Assembly: GCF_023238445.1 (NCBI RefSeq)
Contig: NZ_CP096658.1
Span: forward strand, 1,178,001-1,242,000
Length of the DNA: 64,000 nt
DNA from: Halorussus gelatinilyticus
GTDB lineage: Archaea; Halobacteriota; Halobacteria; Halobacteriales; Haladaptataceae
Direction: 5' to 3'
Part shown: positions 35,187 through 44,305 of the stretch, one piece after another
Layout of the letters: each line of letters opens with the position of its first letter
Numbering within the stretch: position 1 is the first letter of the stretch
Program-made: the position numbers and the translations under genes
The notes under the pieces: model-generated
The model's database searches: none
What the model was told of the DNA's origin: nothing
The model's input: the letters and a program-made list of their open reading frames with translations, nothing else

Positions 35187-35564
35187 ACACCAACATCTTC
35201 GTAGCTTCGATTACCAAAAGAGCCAAGTCGAGTAGAGACGGCTAAAGAGCTTCTGAACTCCGATTACGAATTTTATACGTCGTTACTGAACCTACTCGAA
35301 CTACGAACCGTCTTGGCGAAGAAAAAGAGAATAGAACAGGAGCAGGTGGAGGAAGTGATAAATCGAATCTCGGAGGAGGTCGAGGTGTTCGTCCACGAAA
35401 CATCTGATGTACTTGCGACGAACCGACTACAGAAGGAGACCCTTCTCTATCCGATGGATTGTCTACTTCTCGCCGCGGCGGAGGACGCAGATGCCGAACT
35501 GGTGACTTTCGACTCCGGAGTTGTCGATGCAGGCGCAACGCCCCCGTCCGAACTTCTCGACTAA
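35171..35564 (+). pseudogene. PIN-domain (VapC-like) toxin, frameshifted and lacking a start codon
   Basis: The N-terminal PIN sequence RLFLDTNIFVASITK is in one frame and soon meets a stop. The remainder, from EPSRVETAKELL to the end at 35564, is in the +1 frame. Dropping one A from the AAAA run at 35216-35219 joins them into a normal PIN protein with the acidic residues in LDTN, MDCLLLA and VTFDSG. No ATG, GTG or TTG is available in frame before LFLDTN. PIN toxins are RNases. This copy is probably inactive unless frameshifting or a sequencing error explains the break. Confidence 0.7.
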
Positions 35565-35569
35565 CCTGA

Positions 35570-36247
35570 TTACTGCGTCCGGAACGCTCGGTCCCCGGCG
35601 TCGCCGAGCCCGGGCACGATGAAGCCCTCGTCGTTGAGTTCGTCGTCGATGGCAACCGTCAGGAGGTCGGCCTCGTCGAACTCGTCGTCCACGCGGAGCA
35701 GGCCCTCGGGCGCGCTGACCGCCGAGAGGACGAAGAGGTCCTCGGGATTCGGCTGTTCGTGCAGGACTTCCTCGAGGACGGCACACATCGTCGAGCCGGT
35801 AGCGAGCATCGGGTCGGCGACGATGACGGTGTCCTTCTCCTGAATCTCGGGGAGTTTCACGTAGTCGATGGTGATGGGGAAGGTGCCGTCCTCGCCGCGG
35901 CCCGCCTCCTCGTCGCGGCCCGCGCTGATGACGCCTTGCTTGGCGCGGGGGAACGCCTTGAGGAGACCTTCCACGAAGGGCGTGGCGGCCCGGAGGACGT
36001 TGATGATGACCACGTCGTCGAGTCCCTTGACGCGCTGGCCGGTCGTCTCGGTCAGGGGCGTCTCGATGGAGACGTACTCGGTCTCCATCGCGCCGTCGAT
36101 TATCTCGTAGCCGCAGATGCGGCCGAGTTTGACGAGTCCCTTCCGGAAGCCGACCTGCTCGGTCTCCACGTCCCGGAGTTTCGAGAGCGTGTCCTGTGCC
36201 AGCGCGTGGGTGACGAGCTTGGCGTCCCCGCGGTCTTCGATGGTCAT
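35570..36247 (-). CDS. upp: uracil phosphoribosyltransferase
   Basis: The 225-residue enzyme converts uracil and PRPP to UMP in pyrimidine salvage. The PRPP-binding motif is [10 protein letters not shown] and the uracil-binding end is [10 protein letters not shown]; both match the family. Length is typical. The gene runs toward the PIN remnant and ends five bases after it. An arginine-rich loop, [14 protein letters not shown], is the second family landmark. Cytoplasmic. Confidence 0.95.
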   Translation of the reverse strand: MTIEDRGDAKLVTHALAQDTLSKLRDVETEQVGFRKGLVKLGRICGYEIIDGAMETEYVSIETPLTETTGQRVKGLDDVVIINVLRAATPFVEGLLKAFPRAKQGVISAGRDEEAGRGEDGTFPITIDYVKLPEIQEKDTVIVADPMLATGSTMCAVLEEVLHEQPNPEDLFVLSAVSAPEGLLRVDDEFDEADLLTVAIDDELNDEGFIVPGLGDAGDRAFRTQ

Positions 36248-36277
36248 GTCTTGTCCGTATGCGGGAGACGCGGGGCT

Positions 36278-36820
36278 TTAGCTCTTAATATGGGCGGCGA
36301 GTCCGCGTCCGAGTCCCACGGGCCAGCGTGCCAGTTTCGCGCCGAGGACGCCCCCGAACAGGAGCCAGTGGGGCGCGTCCGCGAGGACGTGCCCGAGGAA
36401 GTCCTCGGTCGGGTCCACCTTGTCCCAGTGGACCGCGTAGTGGTCGGCGAACTCCTTGACGTGGACACCTTTGCCGTCGGGGAGCGGTCGTCGGTAGTCG
36501 GCGCGCTGGCCGCGCGGGTCGCCGGTGTGGAGGACGAATCCGGCGCTCGCGGGCGACGGGAGCGCGTCCTTGGCGACGTGTAGATCGACGTGGTGGCGCT
36601 CCCGGAGGACGCGGGCGACCACGGCGTCCCACGGCGAGCGAGTCGTCTCGCAGTTGCGACACCGCGCTCGGGTCACGTCGGTCTCGGCGTCGCAGGTCGG
36701 GCAGGGTTCGGTCCAGTCCCACGAGACGCGGCGTTCGCAGGCGTCGCATCCGCGTCGGAGGTGCGCGAGCGAGGCGTCGCAGTGGGGGCAGTTCGCGGTG
36801 CTGTCCGGCGATTTCACCAT
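36278..36820 (-). CDS. multi-zinc-ribbon protein, unknown function
   Basis: The 180-residue protein has four C-x2-C pairs within its first 62 residues (CPHC, CDAC, CPTC, CRNC), so two zinc ribbons. The C-terminal half contains an RHHVDLHVAKDALPSPASAG segment and a final hydrophobic helix that could touch the membrane (HWLLFGGVLGAKLARWPVG). It is 30 bases upstream of upp on the same strand and may be co-transcribed. I do not recognise the family. Confidence 0.6.
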   Translation of the reverse strand: MVKSPDSTANCPHCDASLAHLRRGCDACERRVSWDWTEPCPTCDAETDVTRARCRNCETTRSPWDAVVARVLRERHHVDLHVAKDALPSPASAGFVLHTGDPRGQRADYRRPLPDGKGVHVKEFADHYAVHWDKVDPTEDFLGHVLADAPHWLLFGGVLGAKLARWPVGLGRGLAAHIKS

Positions 36821-36906
36821 CGGTTGGCCCTTTCGAGCAGGCGTTATAAACCTTCGTCAGACGCGCCCGGCGGCGTGGAGCGGGCGGTACGAGCGGCCCT
36901 CGCGGA

Positions 36907-37086
36907 CTACTCCACGACGACGTACGTCAGGACCACCAGTCCGGCCGTCGTGAGCGCGACCCGCCGCCACGAGAACGGCGTGACGCCGACGAACGACAGG
37001 GCCGACACGAGAACCCAGGAGAACGCCGCCGAGAGGACGAGGTTCATGGCGAACAGCACTCGCGGGTCGCCCGTCGAGTTGGCCAT
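36907..37086 (-). CDS. small two-helix membrane protein
   Basis: The 59-residue protein, starting at ATG 37086, has two predicted membrane helices (FAMNLVLSAAFSWVLVSAL; VALTTAGLVVLTYVVV). An upstream in-frame ATG at 37119 would add an arginine-rich extension. Function unknown. Confidence 0.5.
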   Translation of the reverse strand: MANSTGDPRVLFAMNLVLSAAFSWVLVSALSFVGVTPFSWRRVALTTAGLVVLTYVVVE

Positions 37087-37301
37087 CGGCAGAGGGTCTC
37101 TCGCACGCGAACTTATCACTTTCTCAGGACGGCCGCCGAGCGACCGGGCGGTGTGTCGTCGGGAAGCGAACGACGACGACGGGTCAGCACGGCAAGTGAC
37201 GATGACTGACTAGCACGCCGAAGGTCGGTGGACGGGTCAACACGGCGAAGGTCGATGAGGGGCCAGCAGAGCGAAGGGCGACGAACGCGTAGACGAGCGG
37301 T

Positions 37302-37634
37302 ATGCGCCCCGAGAACAGACGGGGGACCCCGGTCGATCCGGTTCCGTTTCTGGTCGTCGCGGCGCTGGGATTCCTGGGCTGCTACAGCTACGGCCCGGCC
37401 TACCTCCTCACCGTCGGCGTCGAGTTACCGGCGGCGCTCGCCCTCTCGACCGTCGCCTTCCTCGCCGCGACCGCCGTCGCCTACCACCGGTTCGTCTGGC
37501 TCGCCAGACCCGACCTGCGGGGCGAGGTGCCGCCCGACCTCCGCCTCCGTCGCCTCTTCCTCGGCGGATTGGCGGTCTTCGGGATTTGTGCGCTTCTGGC
37601 GCTTCCCTTAGTAGAGCCGTTAATCCGACCGTAA
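37302..37634 (+). CDS. membrane protein, unknown function
   Basis: This 110-residue protein has three predicted membrane helices, for example PFLVVAALGFLGCYSYG and LFLGGLAVFGICALLALP. A short polar loop (RPDLRGEVPPDLRLRR) separates the last two. The start ATG at 37302 follows a run of non-coding sequence. It precedes the SRPBCC gene by 31 bases and may be co-transcribed with it. Confidence 0.55.
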   Translation: MRPENRRGTPVDPVPFLVVAALGFLGCYSYGPAYLLTVGVELPAALALSTVAFLAATAVAYHRFVWLARPDLRGEVPPDLRLRRLFLGGLAVFGICALLALPLVEPLIRP

Positions 37635-37665
37635 CGCTTTCCTCCCGCCGTGCGTAGGGCCGACG

Positions 37666-38073
37666 ATGCGCGAAGTGGAAGTGTCGGCGTTCGTGCCCGC
37701 GTCGCCCGCCGCCGTCCAGCGCGCGCTCACGCCCGAGGCCGTGGTCGAGTACGAGGGGAGTTTCGAGGTGGTAGGCGCCGAGGAGTCCGACGACGGGACG
37801 ACGGTGACGGCCGAGGCGACCGGGTTGACGATGCGACTCGACTTCGAGGAGCGGCCGGACGGCCTGCGCTACAGCCAGCGCGGCGACGAGGGCCCGTTCG
37901 ACGGGATGGAGACGACGTTCTCGGTCGAGGCGGAGAACGAGGGAAGTCGCGTGACGGCCCGTTCGAGGGTGAGCCTCGGTCTCCCGCTGGCGTCGGTCTC
38001 CGACCGCGTCGCGGCGTGGAAGCGCCGGGGGGAACTCCGGCGCGCGCTGGACGCGCTGGCCGACGACGTGTGA
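37666..38073 (+). CDS. SRPBCC/polyketide-cyclase-like protein
   Basis: The 135-residue soluble protein begins REVEVSAFVPASPAAVQRAL, the typical first strand and helix of the SRPBCC (START/Bet v1) ligand-binding fold. The remaining strands alternate through GTTVTAEATGLTMRLDFEE and end in a C-terminal helix with arginine-rich repeats (VAAWKRRGELRRALDAL). Such proteins bind hydrophobic ligands; no specific ligand can be named. Confidence 0.65.
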   Translation: MREVEVSAFVPASPAAVQRALTPEAVVEYEGSFEVVGAEESDDGTTVTAEATGLTMRLDFEERPDGLRYSQRGDEGPFDGMETTFSVEAENEGSRVTARSRVSLGLPLASVSDRVAAWKRRGELRRALDALADDV

Positions 38074-38229
38074 GCGAGCGACGGCCGACGGTCGAGGCGC
38101 GTGAGCGACCGACCCCGCGAGCGCCGAACGGTCGCGGTCGGGGCCACAGGCGCGCTGGCGGCCGAAGACCGCCGCTCGGACGCCGGACGGCGGCAAGCTT
38201 TTATCGACGGAACGACTGTTTGGCAAACG

Positions 38230-38529
38230 ATGACACTTGCCGACCGAATCGGAGCCTTCCGCGAGGTGGTCGAGGAGTGGCTCCACGGCTTCTACCACGG
38301 GATGGTCGAACACCCCGCCTTCGAACTCATCGAGAAGGAGGCCGAGGACACCGACGACGCGTTCATGTTCGGGTGCTTCGCCGACGCCTTCGGCATCCCG
38401 AGTCCGGTGTCGTACTACACCGTCGAACTCCTCCCCTATCTCGCCGACGACTTCGAGGCGTGGGAGCGACGGATGTGGGACCGCGGGTCGCTGCTCGAAC
38501 GCAAGGGCGAACAGTACCACGTCCACTGA
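38230..38529 (+). CDS. small conserved protein upstream of the ArsA-type ATPase
   Basis: The 99-residue protein starts, in my reading, at ATG 38230, about 30 bases after a TATA-like CTTTTATC at 38195-38202; the frame is open farther upstream. It is helical and aromatic-rich (EEWLHGFYHGMVEHPAFELI, FGCFADAFGIPSPVSYYTV). Its stop overlaps the ATPase start in TGATG, so the two are translationally coupled. Function unknown, but the coupling suggests partnership with the ATPase. Confidence 0.65.
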   Translation: MTLADRIGAFREVVEEWLHGFYHGMVEHPAFELIEKEAEDTDDAFMFGCFADAFGIPSPVSYYTVELLPYLADDFEAWERRMWDRGSLLERKGEQYHVH

Positions 38530-39500
38530 TGGAGAAGTTCGTCTTCTACGGCGGCAAGGGCGGCGTCGGCAAGACGACCGTCTCGTCCGCCTACGCGCTG
38601 ACGTGTGCGCGAGCGGGCCTCCGGACGCTGCTCGTCTCGACGGACCCGGCACACAGCACCTCCGACGTGTTCGACCAGTCGTTCGACGACGACCCCCGAC
38701 GGGTCGAGGGCGACGAGAACCTCTGGGTGATGGAGATAGACCCCGAGGAGGAGGTAGACGACCACATGCAGGAGATACGTCGACGGATGAGCGACCAGGT
38801 GAGCGCGGGCATCGTGAACGAGATCGACCGCCAGATAGAACTCGCTCATCGGACGCCCGGCGCACACGAGGCCGCGCTGTTCGACCGGTTCATCGAGGTG
38901 ATGCGCGACAGCGACGAGTACGACCGCGTCGTGTTCGACACGTCGCCGACCGGCGGGACCCTCCGCCTGCTGTCGCTTCCCGAGTTTCTGGGCGACTGGA
39001 TAGACCGCCTCGTCCAGAAACGGACCAAGAGCATCGACCTGTTCGAGAAGGCCGCCATCGGCGAGCGCGAGGCCCGGCGGAAGTTGGAGAGCGACCCCAT
39101 CGTCCAGCACCTCAAACGCCGCAAGGAGAAGTTCGAGTTCGCGCGCGAGACCCTCCGGAACGACGCGGCGTTCTTCCTCGTGATGAACCCCGACGAACTG
39201 TCGATTCGGGAGACCGACCGGGCGGTCGAGAGCCTGCGGGAGTACGGCCTCGAAGTCGACGGTCTGGTCGTCAACGGGGTGACGCCGGACCCCGACGAGG
39301 ACGACCGGGGACGGGGCGGCCGGTACCTCCGCGAGCGCGTCGCCACCGAGCGCGAGCGCATCGACCACATCCGCGAGGCGTTCGACCAACCGGTCGTCGC
39401 GGTCATCGAGAGCCGCGTCGAGGAGGTGAAAGGCGACCTGCTGGCCGACGTGGCCGCCGAACTCGACGTGGAGGTCGAGCGCGAACCGCCGCGGGCGTGA
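38529..39500 (+). CDS. ArsA/Get3-type P-loop ATPase
   Basis: The 323-residue protein begins with the deviant Walker A GGKGGVGKTT and has the switch motif STDPAHST and a later DTSPTGGTLRLL, all typical of ArsA/Get3 (TRC40). Family members either power arsenite export or insert tail-anchored membrane proteins. Haloarchaeal copies outside ars operons, as here, are usually thought of as Get3-like. The ATG overlaps the upstream gene's stop by one base. No ArsB or arsenic gene is nearby, so I do not assign arsenite transport. Confidence 0.85.
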   Translation: MEKFVFYGGKGGVGKTTVSSAYALTCARAGLRTLLVSTDPAHSTSDVFDQSFDDDPRRVEGDENLWVMEIDPEEEVDDHMQEIRRRMSDQVSAGIVNEIDRQIELAHRTPGAHEAALFDRFIEVMRDSDEYDRVVFDTSPTGGTLRLLSLPEFLGDWIDRLVQKRTKSIDLFEKAAIGEREARRKLESDPIVQHLKRRKEKFEFARETLRNDAAFFLVMNPDELSIRETDRAVESLREYGLEVDGLVVNGVTPDPDEDDRGRGGRYLRERVATERERIDHIREAFDQPVVAVIESRVEEVKGDLLADVAAELDVEVEREPPRA

Positions 39501-39721
39501 GTCGGTCCGGTCCGACCCGGTCCGGACGCTCGCCGACGGTCGCCGGCGTCGCCACTCCCCGGTCGTCGTTCTCCGGCCGCCTCTCCCCGGTTGCGGTCCT
39601 CTCGCGGCCGCCGAACGGTCGGCACGACTGAACGAACGTGATTTTTTAATCCGTTTCGGATAGAAAGGAAGATAATCTTTAATACATTCTTTTTCGTTAT
39701 ATTGTCGTGAGGTGACTTCAC

Positions 39722-41566
39722 ATGGTACAGGTGATGTGGATGGCGGTCGCGGCACTGGTAACGTTCACGGCGGGATATCTCGGCTACTCGAAGTACTTGG
39801 CCCGGTTCGTCGAGTTGGACGAGGAGCGTGAGACTCCGGCGCACAAGTACGACGACGGGCAGGAGTACGTCCCGTCGAAGAAACCGGTGCTGTTGGGGCA
39901 TCACTATTCGAGCATCGCGGGCGGCGCACCCATCGCGGGTCCGATCACCGCGGCGGCGGCGTTCGGTTGGTTGCCGGCGGTAATCTGGGTCGCCGTCGGG
40001 AATCCGCTGTTCGGCGCGGTCCACGACTTCATGTCGCTGTCGTCGAGCGTCCGTCACGACGGCAAGTCGATCGGGTACATCATCGGCCAGTACGTGGGCG
40101 AGAGCGGCAAGAACATGCTGCTGTGGTTCGCGTACCTGACCATCATCCTCGTGATAGCGGCGTTCGCGTACCTCATCGGGTTGGTGTTCGACGCGTTCCC
40201 GTGGACGGCGACCGCGTCGATAGTCTACATCGCGCTGGCGGTCGTGTTCGGGGTGTACCTCTACCAACTCGACCTGCCGTTCCTGCCGGGCGCGGTAGCG
40301 TTCGTCGCGATGGTGTTCGGCGGCGTGTGGGTCGGACTGGAGTACCCCATCGCGCTGTTCGCGCGGTCGAACCTCCCCGCGGACACCATCGTCCTGTTCG
40401 GTCAGGGCGGGGGATGGCTCCCGCTCGCGGAGGCGGCCAACCCGAACATGGCCGGCTGGGTGCTCGTGACCGTGCTGTACGCGTTCGGCGCGAGCGTCCT
40501 GCCGGTGTGGGTGCTGCTCCAGCCGCGCGACTTCCTCACGTCGAGCCTGCTGTACACCGGGGTCGGCGGGATGATTCTCGCGGCCATCGTCGGCACGCTC
40601 GTCGGCTTCAGCGGGACCACCGTCAACGTGCCCTCCGCGGGCATCGAGGGCGTTCAGGTCACGTCGCTGACCACCCAGATTCCGGCGTACACCGGGTTCG
40701 TCCACTCCGAACTCGGACCGCTGTTCCCGTTCCTCTTCGTGACCATCGCGTGCGGGACCATCAGCGGCTTCCACTCGCTGGTCTCCTCGGGGACCACCGC
40801 CAAGCAACTGAACAGGGAGACCGACGCCCGGCTCATCGGGTACGGCGGGATGCTCGGCGAAGGGCTGCTCGCCGTCACGGCCATCATCGCCGTCTCCATC
40901 ATCGCGGGCGGCACCGACTCGCTGAGTTCCGCGCTGGTGACGTTCCCGGCGGGCGGCGGCGCGCTCCTGTCGGTGTTCGGCCTCGGCATCACCGCCGCGG
41001 CCACGTTCATCGGGCTGGTGTTCGTCAGCTTCCTGCTGACCAGCACCGACACCGCGATGCGACTCGGCCGGTACATGATGGAGGAAATCGTCGGCACGCC
41101 CGAAAGCTCGACGCAGGAGACCGTCACGAACCGCTACGTCAACGCGGGCGTGCTCTCGCTGGCCGGCTACCTGCTGGTGGCCAGCGGGACGTGGTCGAAC
41201 ATCTGGCCGCTGTTCGGCGGGGCGAACCAGTCGCTGGCGGCGCTGGCGCTCCTCGTGGCGACCATCTGGCTCGCCAACTGGGACGACAGCAAACAGCTCG
41301 TGAGCACCGGCGTGCCGCTGGTGTTCATGCTCGGCGTGACGGTCATCGCGCTGCTGTGGATCGGACTCTACCGCAACCCGACGACCGTCATGGCGGGTGA
41401 CGCCGGCGGCACCTTCGCGACGATTTCGCTCGTGCTCCAGAGCGTCATCGCGCTGGTGCTGGTCGGACTCATCGTCCAACTCGTGCGCCTCGGCATCGGA
41501 AACATCCGTCAGGCGCGACAGGGCCTCGACCGCGAGGCCGTCACGGGAGGACCGTCCGACGACTAG
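39722..41566 (+). CDS. cstA: CstA-type carbon starvation protein/peptide transporter
   Basis: The 614-residue membrane protein shows CstA landmarks: GHHYSSIAGGAPIAGPI, NPLFGAVHDFMSLSSSVRH and TISGFHSLVSSGTTAKQL, in many transmembrane helices. CstA proteins take up peptides or pyruvate under starvation. A GAGGTGA ribosome-binding sequence lies ahead of the ATG. Its stop overlaps by three bases the stop of the gene on the opposite strand. Confidence 0.9.
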   Translation: MVQVMWMAVAALVTFTAGYLGYSKYLARFVELDEERETPAHKYDDGQEYVPSKKPVLLGHHYSSIAGGAPIAGPITAAAAFGWLPAVIWVAVGNPLFGAVHDFMSLSSSVRHDGKSIGYIIGQYVGESGKNMLLWFAYLTIILVIAAFAYLIGLVFDAFPWTATASIVYIALAVVFGVYLYQLDLPFLPGAVAFVAMVFGGVWVGLEYPIALFARSNLPADTIVLFGQGGGWLPLAEAANPNMAGWVLVTVLYAFGASVLPVWVLLQPRDFLTSSLLYTGVGGMILAAIVGTLVGFSGTTVNVPSAGIEGVQVTSLTTQIPAYTGFVHSELGPLFPFLFVTIACGTISGFHSLVSSGTTAKQLNRETDARLIGYGGMLGEGLLAVTAIIAVSIIAGGTDSLSSALVTFPAGGGALLSVFGLGITAAATFIGLVFVSFLLTSTDTAMRLGRYMMEEIVGTPESSTQETVTNRYVNAGVLSLAGYLLVASGTWSNIWPLFGGANQSLAALALLVATIWLANWDDSKQLVSTGVPLVFMLGVTVIALLWIGLYRNPTTVMAGDAGGTFATISLVLQSVIALVLVGLIVQLVRLGIGNIRQARQGLDREAVTGGPSDD

Positions 41567-42210
41567 CCGAACAGACGGTCGAGGAGTCCCTTCGACTCGT
41601 CGACTTCGTCGAGCGATTCCCAGAGCCTGAACGCCGCCGCCACCTCCGCTTCCTCGCTTTCGACCGCTTCCTCCTCGTCGGGCGCGACCACGACGAGATT
41701 CACCTCGTAATCGCCGTAGTAACCGAACTTCAGGAGCGTCCGGTCCCGGAATCCGGAGACGAACGACCGGACGTCGTCCGGAAGCTCGGGCGCGACCACG
41801 ACGAAGGTGAAGTCGGTGCCGAAGTGCCGTTCGTCGGCGTCGATCCACTCGTCGGCGAGGTCGTGACCGAGACCGACCAGCGATTCGAGGTCGGCCCGAG
41901 AGACGTCGTCCGCCCGGCGGACGAAGAGGTGTTCGCGCTTCTCGTGGTTGCCGTAGTTGAGCGCCGCGTGGAACAGTTGCTTCTGGGACTCGATGCGCAT
42001 CTCGCCGTACATCTCGAACGTCCTGCCGCGGACGTCGAACTTCCGTTCGAGGTCGAAGCTGAACATCAGGCGGTCGCTCACCCGGTCGAGGTACTCGTCG
42101 TCCCACTCGGGCACGTCGTCGGGAACGGCCGCCTCGGGGACGGTCTCGCCCCCGACGGTTACCTCCGCTCCGTTCTCCGAATCGGTCGGGTCCGAGGCAC
42201 CGTCGCTCAT
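41563..42210 (-). CDS. acidic haloarchaeal protein, unknown function
   Basis: The 215-residue soluble protein has an acidic N-terminus, then a mixed alpha/beta domain (RKFDVRGRTFEMYGEMRIES, HFGTDFTFVVVAPELPDDV) and an acidic end. No cysteine or catalytic motif is apparent. The start at 42210 overlaps the upstream cupin gene by four bases (ATGA), indicating coupled translation. It is an archaeal family I recall as uncharacterised. Confidence 0.6.
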   Translation of the reverse strand: MSDGASDPTDSENGAEVTVGGETVPEAAVPDDVPEWDDEYLDRVSDRLMFSFDLERKFDVRGRTFEMYGEMRIESQKQLFHAALNYGNHEKREHLFVRRADDVSRADLESLVGLGHDLADEWIDADERHFGTDFTFVVVAPELPDDVRSFVSGFRDRTLLKFGYYGDYEVNLVVVAPDEEEAVESEEAEVAAAFRLWESLDEVDESKGLLDRLFG

Positions 42211-42581
42211 GCGTCGGGGTCGTAGGCGTGCACGTCGTCCACGGACGGTGCGCCGAGGACGAGCGTCCGGACCGTCTCGTCGGCGTCCTCGGGGACGAAC
42301 GCGCGCTGGGGGCTGTCGGGTTCCACGACGAAGAGGTGGCCCTCCGGGACGACCCGCTCGCCGTCGGGCGTCTCGACGCGGAGTTCGCCCGACTCGACGT
42401 AGAAGACCTCCTCTTGGTCGTCGTGGTAGTGGTAGGCCAGCGGAATCTGCTCGCCCGGTTCGACCTCGTAGAGGTTGAGCGCGACGTTCTCCAGCCCCGC
42501 GACGTCGCCGACCGCGCGCTGGACGCAGGGGCGGTCCGGCGTCGGTTCGACCGACTCCGGGTCGATGACGTGGTATCCCAT
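42207..42581 (-). CDS. single-domain cupin protein
   Basis: The 124-residue protein carries the cupin metal motif PLAYHYHDDQEEVFYVESG (histidines and glutamate at about 49-58) and a second strand set GHLFVVEPDSPQRAFV. Such cupins bind a divalent metal and act as small-molecule dioxygenases, isomerases or sensors. It shares an ATGA overlap with the gene downstream. Function cannot be assigned. A paralogue with an added zinc ribbon is at 60302. Confidence 0.75.
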   Translation of the reverse strand: MGYHVIDPESVEPTPDRPCVQRAVGDVAGLENVALNLYEVEPGEQIPLAYHYHDDQEEVFYVESGELRVETPDGERVVPEGHLFVVEPDSPQRAFVPEDADETVRTLVLGAPSVDDVHAYDPDA

Positions 42582-42699
42582 GTGTGACCACAGACCACAG
42601 TGCGTTAAATAGCCTCGGACGGGCGAGCGCCCCGGTCGGCGGGACCGCCCGCCGAAATCTTAAGATTCCGGACGCCCAACCTCCGTGCAAGACAGTCCC

Positions 42700-42927
42700 A
42701 TGGACGACCAACGAACCGAGGCGTGCGGGCGGTGTTCGATGACCAGCGTCGTCTCGATGACGGAGGGCGACGCGCCGGACGAGCGACCGGGCCGCGACCC
42801 CTTCGACGGCGACCGAATCGAGGTCTCGGAGTCGGAGCTGCGACTCGCCAACCGCCACGTTCTGTGGCTCGGCCGACTCAAGCGACGGCTGGACGAGGTG
42901 GCGACCCGGCTGACGTACGGTCGCTGA
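42700..42927 (+). CDS. small haloarchaeal protein with one C-x2-C
   Basis: The 75-residue protein starts at ATG 42700, with a TATA-like ATCTTAAGAT at 42657-42666. It has a CGRC pair near the N-terminus and a basic C-terminal helix (ANRHVLWLGRLKRRLDEV). Function unknown. Confidence 0.5.
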   Translation: MDDQRTEACGRCSMTSVVSMTEGDAPDERPGRDPFDGDRIEVSESELRLANRHVLWLGRLKRRLDEVATRLTYGR

Positions 42928-42945
42928 ACCCCGGCCGAACCGGAC

Positions 42946-44304
42946 TCAGCGCTCGGCCACCCCGACCGACAGGTTCCCATCCTCGACGGTCAGGTCCGTC
43001 CCGCGGACGAAGCCCTCGGGGCCGGCGAGCACGACCGTCCACGCGCCGCCGGGCGACCGAACGTCCATCGTCGCGCCGTCGACCGTCCAAGTCCCGTTCG
43101 TCGCCGGTGCGCGAGCGTCGAGCGACGCCGCGAACGCCGAGGCGAACTCGCTGGCGTTCTCGGAGTCGTCCCACCGGAGTACCCAGGCGTAGCTGGCGTT
43201 GCCGGACGCGCGCCGGAACGTGTAGAGCGTGTCGTTGCCCCAGCCGGCGGCCCCGCACGCGGCCCGCGACTCGTTCAGTCCGGTCCGGAGCGCGACGCGG
43301 ACGAACGCCTCGCCCAGCGTGTCGGTCCCCGCCCGCCGCCAGGCCGACCCGGTCAGATTCACCGAGACGGGCATCGGTCGGGCGGGTTCGGCGCCCGGCG
43401 GGTAGCCGTGGAGCACCTGCTCGCTCGTCCGGGGCGGCCGGTCGTAGACCGCCGCCAGTCGGGCGGGCGAGTCGATTCGCCCCGCGACGTAGCGGTGGCC
43501 GGCGATGTACCGGAGGTTGGCGTACCGCTGGCGGCTGCCCGGCGCGAGCTGTCGGGCGTACTCGGTGTAGAACTCGGAGTTGAGCCGGTCGCCGGGGACG
43601 TACCGCCGGAGGTAGGCGTCGGTCGCGTACACCGCCGCGCCCTCCAGTACGCTCCGAATCACGAACCGGTCGTCGGTGGTTCCCCCCGAGAGCGTCCGGC
43701 GGAGCTGGGCGCTCCGCCGGTTCTTGAACTGGATGTAGTGGACGTACTCGTGGGCCAGCACCCACTCGATGGACGAGGCGGTGTAGTTGGCCGACGGGTA
43801 CAGCCGGATGCCGCCGAACAGGGTGGTGGCGCCGTTGGGAATCCGGCGGCGCTCGGACCGGTCGAGCGTCGGTTCGGACTCGACCCCGGCGAGCCGCCAG
43901 AACCGGTAGAGCCCTGGCGACCGGTCGGCGTCGTCGGTCGCGGTGTCGTTGTCGGTCGTCGCGTTGCCGAACCGGTCCTCGACCACGTAGACGTACTCCG
44001 GTCGGGTGACGTTCGTGCCGAGGACGCGCTGGACGCGGGCGAAGATTCGGGTCTGGTTCACCGGGAGCGGCGCACCCCGAGCCTCGATGGTCCGGTTGTC
44101 GCCGCCGGCCGTCGCGTTCGCGGCGGTCGTCGCGGACGGAGCCGACGTGGTCGGCCGTTCGCCGGCGGTGGCGGGCGGCGCAGTGGTCGCCCGGTCGGCG
44201 ACTGACCGCCGGTCCTCGGTGACGCTCGTCGGGGCGGTACAGCCGGCGACGACGAGCAACGCGGCCGCGAGCAGCGCCGCGGGGGTCGGAGCGGACGCGG
44301 CCAT
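42946..44304 (-). CDS. lipoprotein with HExxH metallopeptidase-like motif
   Basis: The 452-residue protein has a signal peptide with a lipobox ending VVAGC and a threonine/alanine-rich linker, so it should be anchored outside the cell. The middle contains WVLAHEYVHYIQ, an HExxH zinc motif, and 45 residues later VLEGAAVYATD, where the glutamate could be the third ligand of a gluzincin. I chose the ATG at 44304, one base beyond the upstream stop at 44306; an ATG at 44319 is the alternative. It forms an operon with the lipoprotein gene at 44306. Substrate unknown. Confidence 0.7.
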   Translation of the reverse strand: MAASAPTPAALLAAALLVVAGCTAPTSVTEDRRSVADRATTAPPATAGERPTTSAPSATTAANATAGGDNRTIEARGAPLPVNQTRIFARVQRVLGTNVTRPEYVYVVEDRFGNATTDNDTATDDADRSPGLYRFWRLAGVESEPTLDRSERRRIPNGATTLFGGIRLYPSANYTASSIEWVLAHEYVHYIQFKNRRSAQLRRTLSGGTTDDRFVIRSVLEGAAVYATDAYLRRYVPGDRLNSEFYTEYARQLAPGSRQRYANLRYIAGHRYVAGRIDSPARLAAVYDRPPRTSEQVLHGYPPGAEPARPMPVSVNLTGSAWRRAGTDTLGEAFVRVALRTGLNESRAACGAAGWGNDTLYTFRRASGNASYAWVLRWDDSENASEFASAFAASLDARAPATNGTWTVDGATMDVRSPGGAWTVVLAGPEGFVRGTDLTVEDGNLSVGVAER

Positions 44305-44305
44305 G

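Noticed and set aside
38846-42598. 1250-residue minus-strand open frame across the ArsA-type and CstA genes
   Set aside because: Its composition is arginine/serine-rich shadow sequence over well-supported genes.
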